Source of the DNA: Catonella massiliensis
Lineage (GTDB): Bacteria > Bacillota > Clostridia > Lachnospirales > Lachnospiraceae
DNA: 64,000 nt
Direction of reading: 5' to 3'
NCBI RefSeq assembly: GCF_016651435.1
Contig: NZ_JAEPRJ010000001.1
Location: 992,001-1,056,000 of the forward strand
Below, piece after piece: positions 17,872 through 25,436 of the stretch; positions within the stretch are counted from its first letter, which is position 1, and each line of letters opens with the position of its first letter. Both the position numbers and the translations under genes were made by a program. The notes beneath the pieces were generated by a model. It did not search any database, was not told the DNA's origin, and was given only the letters and a program-made list of their open reading frames with translations.

Positions 17872-18942
17872 ATGAAGAAGATAGTACTTACAGGAGGGGG
17901 AACTGCCGGACACGTAACCCCCAATATAGCACTTATCCCGGCACTTAAAAAAGAAGGTTACGAGATACACTATATAGGCACCTATGACGGTATGGAAAGG
18001 TCTATGATTGAGAGCCTTGGCATCAACTACATAGGTATTTCCTCAGGGAAGCTAAGAAGATACAAAAGTGTCAAGAACCTTACGGACCCGTTAAGGGTGC
18101 TTAAAGGCTTTGGCGAATCCCTTAAGATACTAAAGAGGCTAAAGCCTGATGTGGTCTTTTCTAAAGGAGGCTTTGTCACCGTACCTGTGGTATTTGCAGC
18201 AAAGACCTGTAAGATACCTACTATCATCCACGAATCAGACATGTCACCGGGGCTTGCGAACAAACTATGCATACCTAAGGCAGACTATGTACTTGCGAAC
18301 TTCCCTGAAGCCTTAGAAAAGCTCCCTAAGAATAAAGGTATATTATCAGGTACTCCTATAAGAGAGGAGCTCTTTGAGGGAGACAGAGAAAAGGGACTAA
18401 GGTTTTGTGGCTTTAGCGGAGATAAGCCTGTACTCCTGGTAGTAGGTGGAAGCCTTGGCGCCTCTGCGGTAAATGAAGCAGTTAGGAATATCCTTCCTAA
18501 GCTCACCGAAAGATTTGATGTAGTTCACCTATGTGGCAAGGGTAAGGCTAAAGAGGAGTATAAGGATGTAAAGGGCTACGTGCAATTTGAATACGTAAGT
18601 GAAGAGATGAAGGATATATTTAAGATAACAGACATCGCACTTTCAAGAGCAGGAGCCAACGCTATCTGTGAGCTTTTAGCCCTGAGGATACCCAATGTAC
18701 TCATACCGCTGTCTGCTAAGGCAAGCAGGGGAGACCAGATACTTAATGCGGATTCCTTTAAGAAACAGGGCTTTTCAGAGGTCCTATATGAAGAGGATAT
18801 CACAGAGGAAGGACTGCTTGATATCATACTTAGAACCTATGAGAACAGACAGGAATACATAGATAATATGAAAAACAGCCCTCAAAAGGATGCGATAAAC
18901 ATCATAATGGAGCTTATCAAGAAACTGACTAAATCAGACTGA
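17872..18942 (+). CDS. murG: UDP-GlcNAc:undecaprenyl-pyrophosphoryl-MurNAc-pentapeptide transferase
   Basis: 356 residues, GT-B glycosyltransferase making lipid II on the cytoplasmic membrane face. Diagnostic motifs are the N-terminal GGGTAGHVTPN loop, the HESDMSPGLANK segment, the GGSLGA loop, and the UDP-GlcNAc-binding region (LSRAGANAICELLALRIPNVLIPL). The ATG at 17872 has GGAGGTATGAG just before it; an upstream in-frame start at 17833 lacks a ribosome site. It stands alone rather than in a dcw cluster. Its last codons are part of a short direct repeat that continues past the stop. Confidence 0.94.
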   Translation: MKKIVLTGGGTAGHVTPNIALIPALKKEGYEIHYIGTYDGMERSMIESLGINYIGISSGKLRRYKSVKNLTDPLRVLKGFGESLKILKRLKPDVVFSKGGFVTVPVVFAAKTCKIPTIIHESDMSPGLANKLCIPKADYVLANFPEALEKLPKNKGILSGTPIREELFEGDREKGLRFCGFSGDKPVLLVVGGSLGASAVNEAVRNILPKLTERFDVVHLCGKGKAKEEYKDVKGYVQFEYVSEEMKDIFKITDIALSRAGANAICELLALRIPNVLIPLSAKASRGDQILNADSFKKQGFSEVLYEEDITEEGLLDIILRTYENRQEYIDNMKNSPQKDAINIIMELIKKLTKSD

Positions 18943-19012
18943 TAATAAACTGACTAAATAAGCATAAAATAACTGAATGGTTAATCCTAAAAATAAACTG
19001 ACTAAATCAGAC
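18922..19012 (+). repeat. Three short direct repeats at the murG 3' end
   Basis: AAACTGACTAAATCAGAC occurs at 18922-18939 (inside the last murG codons) and again at 18995-19012; a partial copy AAACTGACTAAATA is at 18947-18960. This looks like local duplication of the gene end. Confidence 0.8.
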
Positions 19013-19046
19013 ATCAGATAAACCGCTATAAATACACTTCTACATG

Positions 19047-19110
19047 AAAAACAGTTGCTATGGAAAGCCTTGGAATATCTTATTCTAAGCACCATAGCAA
19101 CTGTTTTATT
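19047..19110. terminator. Strong bidirectional terminator between murG and the HIT gene
   Basis: AAAACAGTTGCTATGG pairs with CCATAGCAACTGTTTT across about 64 bp, and an inner stem (CTTGGAATA / TATTCTAAG with one G-T pair) extends it. It is flanked by A and T runs on the two sides, so it can stop transcription from both convergent genes. Confidence 0.9.
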
Positions 19111-19193
19111 ATAATCAAAGAAACTTGCATAAGCTGTAGTCATCAGTCTAACAGCAGTATGTCGAACTAATGCCATCTTGCTACAACTAACAG

Positions 19194-19610
19194 CTATAAT
19201 AATTCAGCAATCTTCTTAGCAACCTCTGATGCCTCACCGTCCTCGTAGGAAGTAGGTTTCCAAACTATAGTGCAATCATCATCCTTGAAGCGTGGTATTA
19301 CGTGTACGTGGAAGTGAAATACAGTCTGTCCTGCGGCTTCGCCATTATTTTGAAGGATATTCACACCGTCACAGCCTGTGAGCTTCTTAAGTGTCACAGC
19401 CAGTTTCTTTGCCAGTACAAAAGCCCTGCTTACATATTCGTCATTAAGCTCGCAGATATCCGCAGCGTGTGACTTAGGTAAGATAATGATATGCCCTTTG
19501 TTGGCAGGGGCAGCATCCATTATTGCCCTTAGATACTCATCCTCATATACAGTAGCAGTAGGTATGTCTCCGTTAGCAAGCTTACAAAAAATACAATTTT
19601 CATCCTTCAT
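19194..19610 (-). CDS. HIT family nucleotide hydrolase
   Basis: 138 residues. The histidine triad is HFHVHVIPR near residue 98-106, and the N-terminus has the CIFCKLANGDIP pattern with two Cys typical of bacterial Hint-like HIT proteins. The family hydrolyses nucleoside phosphoramidates or dinucleotides in the cytoplasm. It is last in a minus-strand group with the flavodoxin-SCP2 and rhomboid genes, with a 19-bp gap from the former. Confidence 0.92.
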   Translation of the reverse strand: MKDENCIFCKLANGDIPTATVYEDEYLRAIMDAAPANKGHIIILPKSHAADICELNDEYVSRAFVLAKKLAVTLKKLTGCDGVNILQNNGEAAGQTVFHFHVHVIPRFKDDDCTIVWKPTSYEDGEASEVAKKIAELL

Positions 19611-19629
19611 AGTATCACCCTTTCAATCC

Positions 19630-20628
19630 TTATTGTTCTTTCTGAAACTGGAATATAGTATCAAACATCCTAAGTGTCTTAAAATTACCCTTGGCAGCCA
19701 GGTCTCCGGACATAAATGCCCTCTGGAAGGTAATCTTTCCGGCTATTATATTGTCAAGGACTTCGGTGGTCGTCCTTGAAGAAACATCTGTATTGTCAAG
19801 CTCTCCATAGTAGCATTTTAGCTCGTTTGAGTTAACCTCCACTATTATAGAGCGTGACTGGTCAGACAGTTCTATCTTGTAGGTAGCCTTAAAGTCCTTC
19901 TGAGGCCTGAAGTGGTTTCTAAACTGCTTTATCTTGTCTCCCTGGTCAGTGCCTTCATTGCCAAGCATTTCCCTAAACATCTGAGAAAGCTCCTCTATGT
20001 CCTCCTTCTGCTTCTTCACATAGTTGTCATCCGATACATAGACAGAGAGCTGCTCACTCTCTTGAGGAGTGAGAGGAAGATTGCTTCCTACCACTGTGTT
20101 GCTCCTTATAGTTAACTCACTTGAAGGAAATACGGTTAGGTTTTGATTGATTGCCCTATAAAGGTCTTCAGCCAGCCTCTCTATCCTTCTTGTATACTGA
20201 CCGTTTAACTCAAACTCTGTATGGTCTTCCACGTAGGAGCTAATGCCCTGACAGGTCTTACCTCCAAGGATTTTCCAGGCTCTTATAAGGCTTAGATAAG
20301 ATTCGTCTTCTCCAAAAGCTGTGGAAGTGACCACAGGCATCATGTAAGTACCGGCTATCTTTGACTTGTCTGCGTAAAGCCAGCACGCATCAAGGAATTG
20401 CAGCATATAACCGCCTATTCCAAACCATTCAAGGCTTGAAGCAAGGATAATGCCATCTGCCTCCTTAAGAGTCTTTGGAAGCATGCTTATGCTGTTTTTC
20501 TCTTCATAGAGGTTATATCTCTTAACCTGTACCCTAAGCTCGTTAAGCACCTCAGTTATCTTGTCACATACGTAGATGGTCGGGTCTTCTATGAGTCCCC
20601 GCCCGCCATAATAAATGTTAATATTCAT
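19630..20628 (-). CDS. Flavodoxin-like NAD(P)H:FMN reductase fused to an SCP2-like domain
   Basis: 332 residues. The first 175 or so residues look like an NADPH-dependent FMN reductase fold (INIYYGGRG..., GIILASSLEWFGIGGYMLQFLDAC). After a linker the C-terminal 100 residues (FRPQKDFKATYKIELSD through FMSGDLAAKGNFKTLRMFD) match the SCP2 sterol-carrier-like pattern, including the final G-x-L-x-x-x-G-x...L motif. Function is unknown; it may bind a lipid or hydrophobic ligand with a flavin site. It overlaps the rhomboid gene by 11 bp. Confidence 0.75.
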   Translation of the reverse strand: MNINIYYGGRGLIEDPTIYVCDKITEVLNELRVQVKRYNLYEEKNSISMLPKTLKEADGIILASSLEWFGIGGYMLQFLDACWLYADKSKIAGTYMMPVVTSTAFGEDESYLSLIRAWKILGGKTCQGISSYVEDHTEFELNGQYTRRIERLAEDLYRAINQNLTVFPSSELTIRSNTVVGSNLPLTPQESEQLSVYVSDDNYVKKQKEDIEELSQMFREMLGNEGTDQGDKIKQFRNHFRPQKDFKATYKIELSDQSRSIIVEVNSNELKCYYGELDNTDVSSRTTTEVLDNIIAGKITFQRAFMSGDLAAKGNFKTLRMFDTIFQFQKEQ

Positions 20629-21205
20629 GCCAAATACCTTCCTGACTGTCTGATTGTCCTGTTATGAGAAGACCGATTAAAAAGCCTGCAACAAATCCAC
20701 CCAGATGGGCTATGTTGTCTGTGCTTGTACTTCTAAAGCCGGCATACAGAGAGAACAAAGCAAACAGTATCATTTGTCTTTTTGTTATCGTTTTAAGCTT
20801 ATCCCTGTATTTTACTACGGATGCTACAGAAGCCCCGATAAGGGCGAATATCGCACCTGAAGCCCCAAGGGAGACGATTTCATTTCCCATATACATATTA
20901 TAAGACAAAGAAGCTATGCTTGCAAGGATTCCGCCTAGAAAATACACCAAAGCAAAGCGGACCCTCCCCTCGCTGTCCTCATACCTTTTGCCTATTATGA
21001 AAAGTATAAACATGTTGTTTAGAAGATGGTCCAAATCAGCATGAAGAAACGTAGAAGTAAAGATCCTGTAGTATTCTCCGTGAAACTTAACGGCCATCCA
21101 GGAATTATCCAGGTGAGATATCACGTCTATTCCATTTTGAAGTAAAAACATATTAAGTACTATGTATATTACCACATTTAGCCCTATTACTATGAATGTT
21201 AACAA
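20618..21205 (-). CDS. Rhomboid family intramembrane serine protease
   Basis: 195 residues with six or so membrane helices. The catalytic serine is in GASGAIFA and the catalytic histidine in DNIAHLGGFVAGF; the conserved HADLDHLLNNM segment lies in the first third. The start is TTG (complement of 21203-21205) with AAGGAG six bases upstream on the minus strand. Substrates are unknown. First gene of the minus-strand rhomboid/flavodoxin-SCP2/HIT group, divergent from comEA. Confidence 0.9.
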   Translation of the reverse strand: MLTFIVIGLNVVIYIVLNMFLLQNGIDVISHLDNSWMAVKFHGEYYRIFTSTFLHADLDHLLNNMFILFIIGKRYEDSEGRVRFALVYFLGGILASIASLSYNMYMGNEIVSLGASGAIFALIGASVASVVKYRDKLKTITKRQMILFALFSLYAGFRSTSTDNIAHLGGFVAGFLIGLLITGQSDSQEGIWHEY

Positions 21206-21332
21206 TGTGTTCTCCTTTTAGCTTTAATCTCATTCAAATATACCAAAATACAAGATGGGTTGCAAGTGAAATAGTCCTGTAAAAGTAAGAAAATAATCTC
21301 ACAAAAAAATCTCGAAAAAGCAGGGAGGATAC

Positions 21333-21361
21333 TTGTATTTCAAAGTGATTTAAGGTACAAT
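21333..21361 (+). promoter_or_regulatory. sigma-A promoter for comEA
   Basis: TTGTAT at 21333-21338, 17-bp spacer, TACAAT at 21356-21361. The expected 5' leader is a little over 100 nt. Confidence 0.65.
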
Positions 21362-21419
21362 ATAGATGTTTGTTATTTGATTTTTGGGATTGCCTGAGAG
21401 GTAATCTTTACTTTTGTTG

Positions 21420-21488
21420 GGCAGAAACAGGGAATGGCTTTGTTTCTGCCTACTTTTGGCTAAAAAGGAGGAAGAATGAAAAGTAGGC
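21420..21488 (+). promoter_or_regulatory. comEA leader with two mutually exclusive hairpins around the ribosome site
   Basis: Hairpin 1 pairs GGCAGAAAC (21420-21428) with GTTTCTGCC (21442-21450). Hairpin 2 pairs GCCTACTTTT (21448-21457) with AAAAGTAGGC (21479-21488), a perfect 10-bp stem whose 21-nt loop contains AAAAAGGAGG and the ATG. The arms share 21448-21450, so the full forms cannot coexist. Possible translational switch; inference. Confidence 0.5.
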
Positions 21489-22237
21489 TGCAAGTACTTG
21501 TGGTTCTGCTTTTTATTGGGATAGCCGGGGCTGTTTTTGTGTTTTCCGGGAAAAATGAAGGGAAAGAGACAGGTCTTAAGGTAGTAGAAGACATATCGCA
21601 AGGCTCAGCAAACTACTCTGAGTCTGGTTATGATAAGACTGCGGACTTGACAGATGTAGATAATAAAAAAGAGGAGTTTGCTAAGAACGGCCAGGGTAAG
21701 AGCGTAGACATACAACCTACGGGTGAAGAAAGTCCAAATGTAGTGACTGGTAAAATCTTTGTCCACGTCTGTGGTGCCGTGAGAAGAGAAGGAGTCTACG
21801 AACTCTCACCTGATGCAAGGGTAGTAGATGCAATCAGGGCAGCAGGCGGATGCACGAAGAAGGCTGCAAGCTATGGCATCAATCAGGCAGAGGCACTAAA
21901 AGACGGAGTACAGGTCTATGTGCCAACAAAGGCAGAGCTAAAGAAAGAGACTAACGGTGCGGACAGAGTCCTCGCATCCATAGGAGTGGAAGGAGTGCGT
22001 ACAGGTCTTTCTTCACAGGGGGTGAACTTTGGTGAGGGAGGAGATGCACTTATCAATATCAACCTTGCCACCAAAGAAGAGCTTATGAAGCTAAATGGCG
22101 TGGGAGAAGCCAAGGCAGAGCTCATTATCACCTATAGGCAGGCAAAGGGCGGATTTAGGGACATTAAAGATATTATGAAGATTAAGGGCATTAAACAGAA
22201 GTTTTTTGATAAAATTAAAGATAAAATATGCATTTGA
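21476..22237 (+). CDS. comEA: Competence protein ComEA
   Basis: 253 residues. One N-terminal membrane anchor (LQVLVVLLFIGIAGAVFVF), a hydrophilic linker, an SLBB-type beta-grasp domain near 85-140 (KIFVHVCGAVRREGVYELSPDARVVDAIRAAGG split across the family consensus), and a C-terminal helix-hairpin-helix DNA-binding domain (ININLATKEELMKLNGVGEAKA...IKGIKQK). ComEA binds incoming double-stranded DNA outside the membrane. The ATG at 21476 has AAGGAGG. comEC lies further along the same strand after a two-component system. Confidence 0.93.
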   Translation: MKSRLQVLVVLLFIGIAGAVFVFSGKNEGKETGLKVVEDISQGSANYSESGYDKTADLTDVDNKKEEFAKNGQGKSVDIQPTGEESPNVVTGKIFVHVCGAVRREGVYELSPDARVVDAIRAAGGCTKKAASYGINQAEALKDGVQVYVPTKAELKKETNGADRVLASIGVEGVRTGLSSQGVNFGEGGDALININLATKEELMKLNGVGEAKAELIITYRQAKGGFRDIKDIMKIKGIKQKFFDKIKDKICI

Positions 22238-22347
22238 GTGACATCGTGGATGCTTATTAAACAAACATTAAAATACGTATTTAACCGGTATTTAAATTAT
22301 GCATTTAATTGGCATTTTAATTGGCATTATGGAAAGGATGGCAGTAT

Positions 22348-23037
22348 ATGGCAAGGAAGATTCTTGTTGTAGATGATGAAAAGCTTATTGTAAAGGGGAT
22401 TAGATTCGGCTTAGAGCAGGATGGTATGGAGGTAGATGCCGCCTATGATGGAGAAGAAGCCTTAGAGTACGTGAAGGCTAATTCTTATGATATGATACTC
22501 TTAGACCTTATGCTCCCCAAGATGAGCGGCTTTGAAGTATGCCAGCAGATAAGGGAGTTCTCAGATGTGCCTATCATTATGCTTACTGCCAAGGGAGATG
22601 ACATAGACAAGATAATGGGGCTTGAATACGGCGCTGATGACTATATGACCAAGCCGTTTAACATACTGGAGGTAAAAGCCAGAATCAAGGCAATCCTTAG
22701 AAGAAATGAAAAAAGTAAGGTAGTCAAGGAAGCATCAGGCAAGTCTGTATATGGGGATTTGTCCATAGACTTTGAAGGGCGGAGAGTCTATATCAAAGAT
22801 AACGAAATCAACCTTACAGCCAAGGAATTTGATCTCCTTGAACTTCTTGTAAAGGATGAAAACAAGGTCTACTCAAGAGAAAAGCTCCTTGACATCATCT
22901 GGGGTTCAGACTATCCGGGGGATGTAAGGACCGTTGATGTGCATATAAGGAGACTTCGTGAGAAGATAGAAGAGACACCGGGTGAGCCTAGATATATCCA
23001 TACAAAGTGGGGGGTGGGTTATTATTTCAAGAATTAA
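22348..23037 (+). CDS. OmpR/PhoB-family response regulator
   Basis: 229 residues. The receiver domain has acidic residues in VVDDEK, the phosphoacceptor Asp in MILLDLMLPKMSG, and the conserved Lys in DDYMTKPFN; a winged-helix DNA-binding domain follows (TVDVHIRRLREKIEE, GVGYYF). The ATG at 22348 has AAAGGATG upstream. The leader (22240-22330) has AT-rich direct repeats (GCATTTAATTG, GCATTTTAATTG) that could be autoregulatory sites. Paired with the histidine kinase that overlaps its end. Resembles WalR/PhoP-type regulators; targets unknown. Confidence 0.92.
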   Translation: MARKILVVDDEKLIVKGIRFGLEQDGMEVDAAYDGEEALEYVKANSYDMILLDLMLPKMSGFEVCQQIREFSDVPIIMLTAKGDDIDKIMGLEYGADDYMTKPFNILEVKARIKAILRRNEKSKVVKEASGKSVYGDLSIDFEGRRVYIKDNEINLTAKEFDLLELLVKDENKVYSREKLLDIIWGSDYPGDVRTVDVHIRRLREKIEETPGEPRYIHTKWGVGYYFKN

Positions 23038-24508
23038 ACCGCTTATCCAGTTTGTAAGGAGCTTAAAGTTTCAGGGCTTTATGGTAGTGTTTTTCGTTAC
23101 TCTGTGTTCTCTTATCATATACTCAAGGATACTTATGGCATCCTACGATAAGAATGCCTATGACTACAGAGTGTCAACTATAAGGGAGTACGGAACTACG
23201 ATTGCCAATAACCTAAGTGTACCGGGCTCTGTGACGAAGGACTCAATTACCGAGTATGAATCTGAAATCAAGTACTTTTCCAGTATGTATGATGGACGAA
23301 CTCTCGTTATAGACAAGAATCTGAGGGTGCTTTTTGACACCTTCGGTCTTGAAAAGGATAAAACACTTATATCAGAAGATGCGATTGCCAGTCTTGGCGG
23401 CAAGGAAAGCATATATCGAAACAGCGACAAAAACTATGTAGAGCTCATCCTCCCAATCACCAATACAAACGACAAATCTGTTATCGGCATACTGGTGTTT
23501 AGTTTCTCTCTTAAGGCACCTATGTCTATAGGAGATAAGCTGTCGTATACCGCAAGTACTATACTTGTGATTCTAGGTGCTATAGTAATGATAATTGCAT
23601 TTGGATATGCATTTAGTGTATCTAAGGCTCTAGGTAAGCTCTCCTCAGAAATAGACAAGATAACTGATGGCAACATAGAAGAGATTGATTCTGTATACAG
23701 CTACACAGAGCTTGAAGCTGTATCAAGCTCATTTAACAAGATGTTAATAAAGGCTAAAAAGCTTGAGGGAGGCAGACAGGAGTTTGTATCTAACGTATCC
23801 CATGAGCTTAAGACTCCTATGACATCTATGAAGGTGCTTGCAGACTCGCTGCTTAGCCAGCCGGATGCAAGTGTTGAGATGTACAGAGAATTTCTTACGG
23901 ATATCAACAATGAGATAGAGAGAGAAGACAAGATAATAAATGACCTTCTCTCCCTGGTCAAGTTTGACCGTAAAACAGGTACTATCAATGTGAAGCCTAC
24001 AGACCTTAACGAGCTTCTTGAGCAGATACTTAAGAGGCTTCGCCCCATCGCAGTTAAAAACCACGTGGAGCTGATATTTGAGAGCTTTAGAGCTGTAACA
24101 GCAGAGGTAGATGAGGTCAAGCTTTCACTTGCACTGTCTAACCTCATAGAAAATGCTATAAAATACAACAAAGAGGATGGATGGGTTAGGGTATCGCTAA
24201 ATGCTGACCACAAATTCTTCTTTGTAAAGGTGGTTGATTCAGGAATAGGCATACCTGAGGAGTTTCAGGATCAGATATTTGAGAGGTTTTACAGAGTCGA
24301 TAAGGCGAGAAGCAGGGGAACCGGCGGAACAGGCCTTGGTCTTTCCATAACTAAAAATGTAGTGATGATGCACCACGGAGAGATTCGCCTATATAGCAAG
24401 GAAGATGATGGAACTACATTTACCGTAAGAATCCCTCTAAGCTACATCCCTCCAAAGCCGCATACAGCCAAGAAGAAAGGTGGTGGATTTAGACTTGCCA
24501 GATTGTAA
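22982..24508 (+). CDS. HAMP sensor histidine kinase
   Basis: Up to 508 residues: TM1 (FMVVFFVTLCSLIIYSRILM), an extracytoplasmic sensor of about 130 residues, TM2 (STILVILGAIVMIIAFGYAF), a HAMP-like linker, the HisKA box (FVSNVSHELKTPMTSM), and HATPase N, G1 and G2 boxes (LSNLIENAIKYN, VVDSGIGIPEE, GTGGTGLGLSI). The start is uncertain. GTG at 22982 overlaps the regulator by 56 bp and gives a non-typical N-terminus; ATG at 23081 would begin at TM1 itself. The basic stretch before TM1 suggests true initiation lies between, perhaps at a non-standard codon after the G-rich segment near 23010-23020. Confidence 0.88.
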   Translation: MSLDISIQSGGWVIISRIKPLIQFVRSLKFQGFMVVFFVTLCSLIIYSRILMASYDKNAYDYRVSTIREYGTTIANNLSVPGSVTKDSITEYESEIKYFSSMYDGRTLVIDKNLRVLFDTFGLEKDKTLISEDAIASLGGKESIYRNSDKNYVELILPITNTNDKSVIGILVFSFSLKAPMSIGDKLSYTASTILVILGAIVMIIAFGYAFSVSKALGKLSSEIDKITDGNIEEIDSVYSYTELEAVSSSFNKMLIKAKKLEGGRQEFVSNVSHELKTPMTSMKVLADSLLSQPDASVEMYREFLTDINNEIEREDKIINDLLSLVKFDRKTGTINVKPTDLNELLEQILKRLRPIAVKNHVELIFESFRAVTAEVDEVKLSLALSNLIENAIKYNKEDGWVRVSLNADHKFFFVKVVDSGIGIPEEFQDQIFERFYRVDKARSRGTGGTGLGLSITKNVVMMHHGEIRLYSKEDDGTTFTVRIPLSYIPPKPHTAKKKGGGFRLARL

Positions 24509-25436
24509 GCCTTTTAAGCTCTTGTTCTGCCTTTTTTGCCTCTCGCTTGCACTTACAGGCTGTGGCAGCAGTGCAAATGACAATATTAAAGAAGCAGAAA
24601 ACTCATATAAGATATACTATGTCAGCAGTTCAGAAGACAAACTGGTATCAGAGGACTATGTGGCAAAGGAAGAAGAGACTAATAAGTTAATAGGCGAACT
24701 TTTAAAGCAGCTTAACAATGTCCCTGATGGAACTGCTCTTAAAAAACCGATACCGGATTCGGTAGACTTAAAGAGCAAAAGCCTTAAAGACGGCGTCCTT
24801 ACGCTTGATTTCTCAGAAAGCTATCACCAGCTTACAGGGATATCCGAGATACTAAGGCGTGCATCTGTAGTAAAGACTCTTTGCCAGATAAAGGAAGTCA
24901 AAAAGGTAGAGTACAGGGTAGAAAATCAGCCCCTTATGTACTCCGAGTTAAATCCTGTAGGCGCGATGTCTGCTGATGACTTTATAGACAATACAGGTGG
25001 TGAGACCACTTACTACCAGACAGTCCAGATAAGCCTTTATTATACCAATGCTGATGGAAAGAAGCTTTACCAGACCAGACACAACGTAGAATTTGACGGA
25101 ACTATCTCATTAGAAGAGCTTGTCATAAGACAGCTTATGGCAGGACCACTTGATAATGATAAGCTTGCACCTGTTATGCCACCCGGAACCAAGTTAAACA
25201 AGGTGACATTTAAGGATGGTATCTGCTACGTGGACTTTAGCAAGGAATTTCTTGAGGGCAGGGAAGGAGTATCTGATGAGGTCATAGTATATTCTGTAGT
25301 CAATTCACTCTCTGAAATAAGCTCTGTGACAAAGGTTCAGTTCTTTATAGATGGCAAGCCTGTCAGCTCTTATAGAGAGACCATCCCTATTGATTTACCT
25401 GTTGAAAGGAAGTTAGATATTATTGCTGAGAATTAA
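24480..25436 (+). CDS. GerMN-domain lipoprotein
   Basis: 318 residues. Signal peptide with lipobox LALTGC near residue 27, so probably membrane-anchored outside. Two repeated GerMN-type domains follow: one with VDLKSKSLKDGVLTLDFSES, the second with KLNKVTFKDGICYVDFSKEF. In Firmicutes such lipoproteins are often linked to a sensor kinase (compare LpqB/YycH-type partners). It overlaps the histidine kinase by 29 bp and starts at GTG 24480 or 24483. Likely a sensor partner or cell-wall factor of the adjacent two-component system; inferred. Confidence 0.82.
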   Translation: MVDLDLPDCKPFKLLFCLFCLSLALTGCGSSANDNIKEAENSYKIYYVSSSEDKLVSEDYVAKEEETNKLIGELLKQLNNVPDGTALKKPIPDSVDLKSKSLKDGVLTLDFSESYHQLTGISEILRRASVVKTLCQIKEVKKVEYRVENQPLMYSELNPVGAMSADDFIDNTGGETTYYQTVQISLYYTNADGKKLYQTRHNVEFDGTISLEELVIRQLMAGPLDNDKLAPVMPPGTKLNKVTFKDGICYVDFSKEFLEGREGVSDEVIVYSVVNSLSEISSVTKVQFFIDGKPVSSYRETIPIDLPVERKLDIIAEN

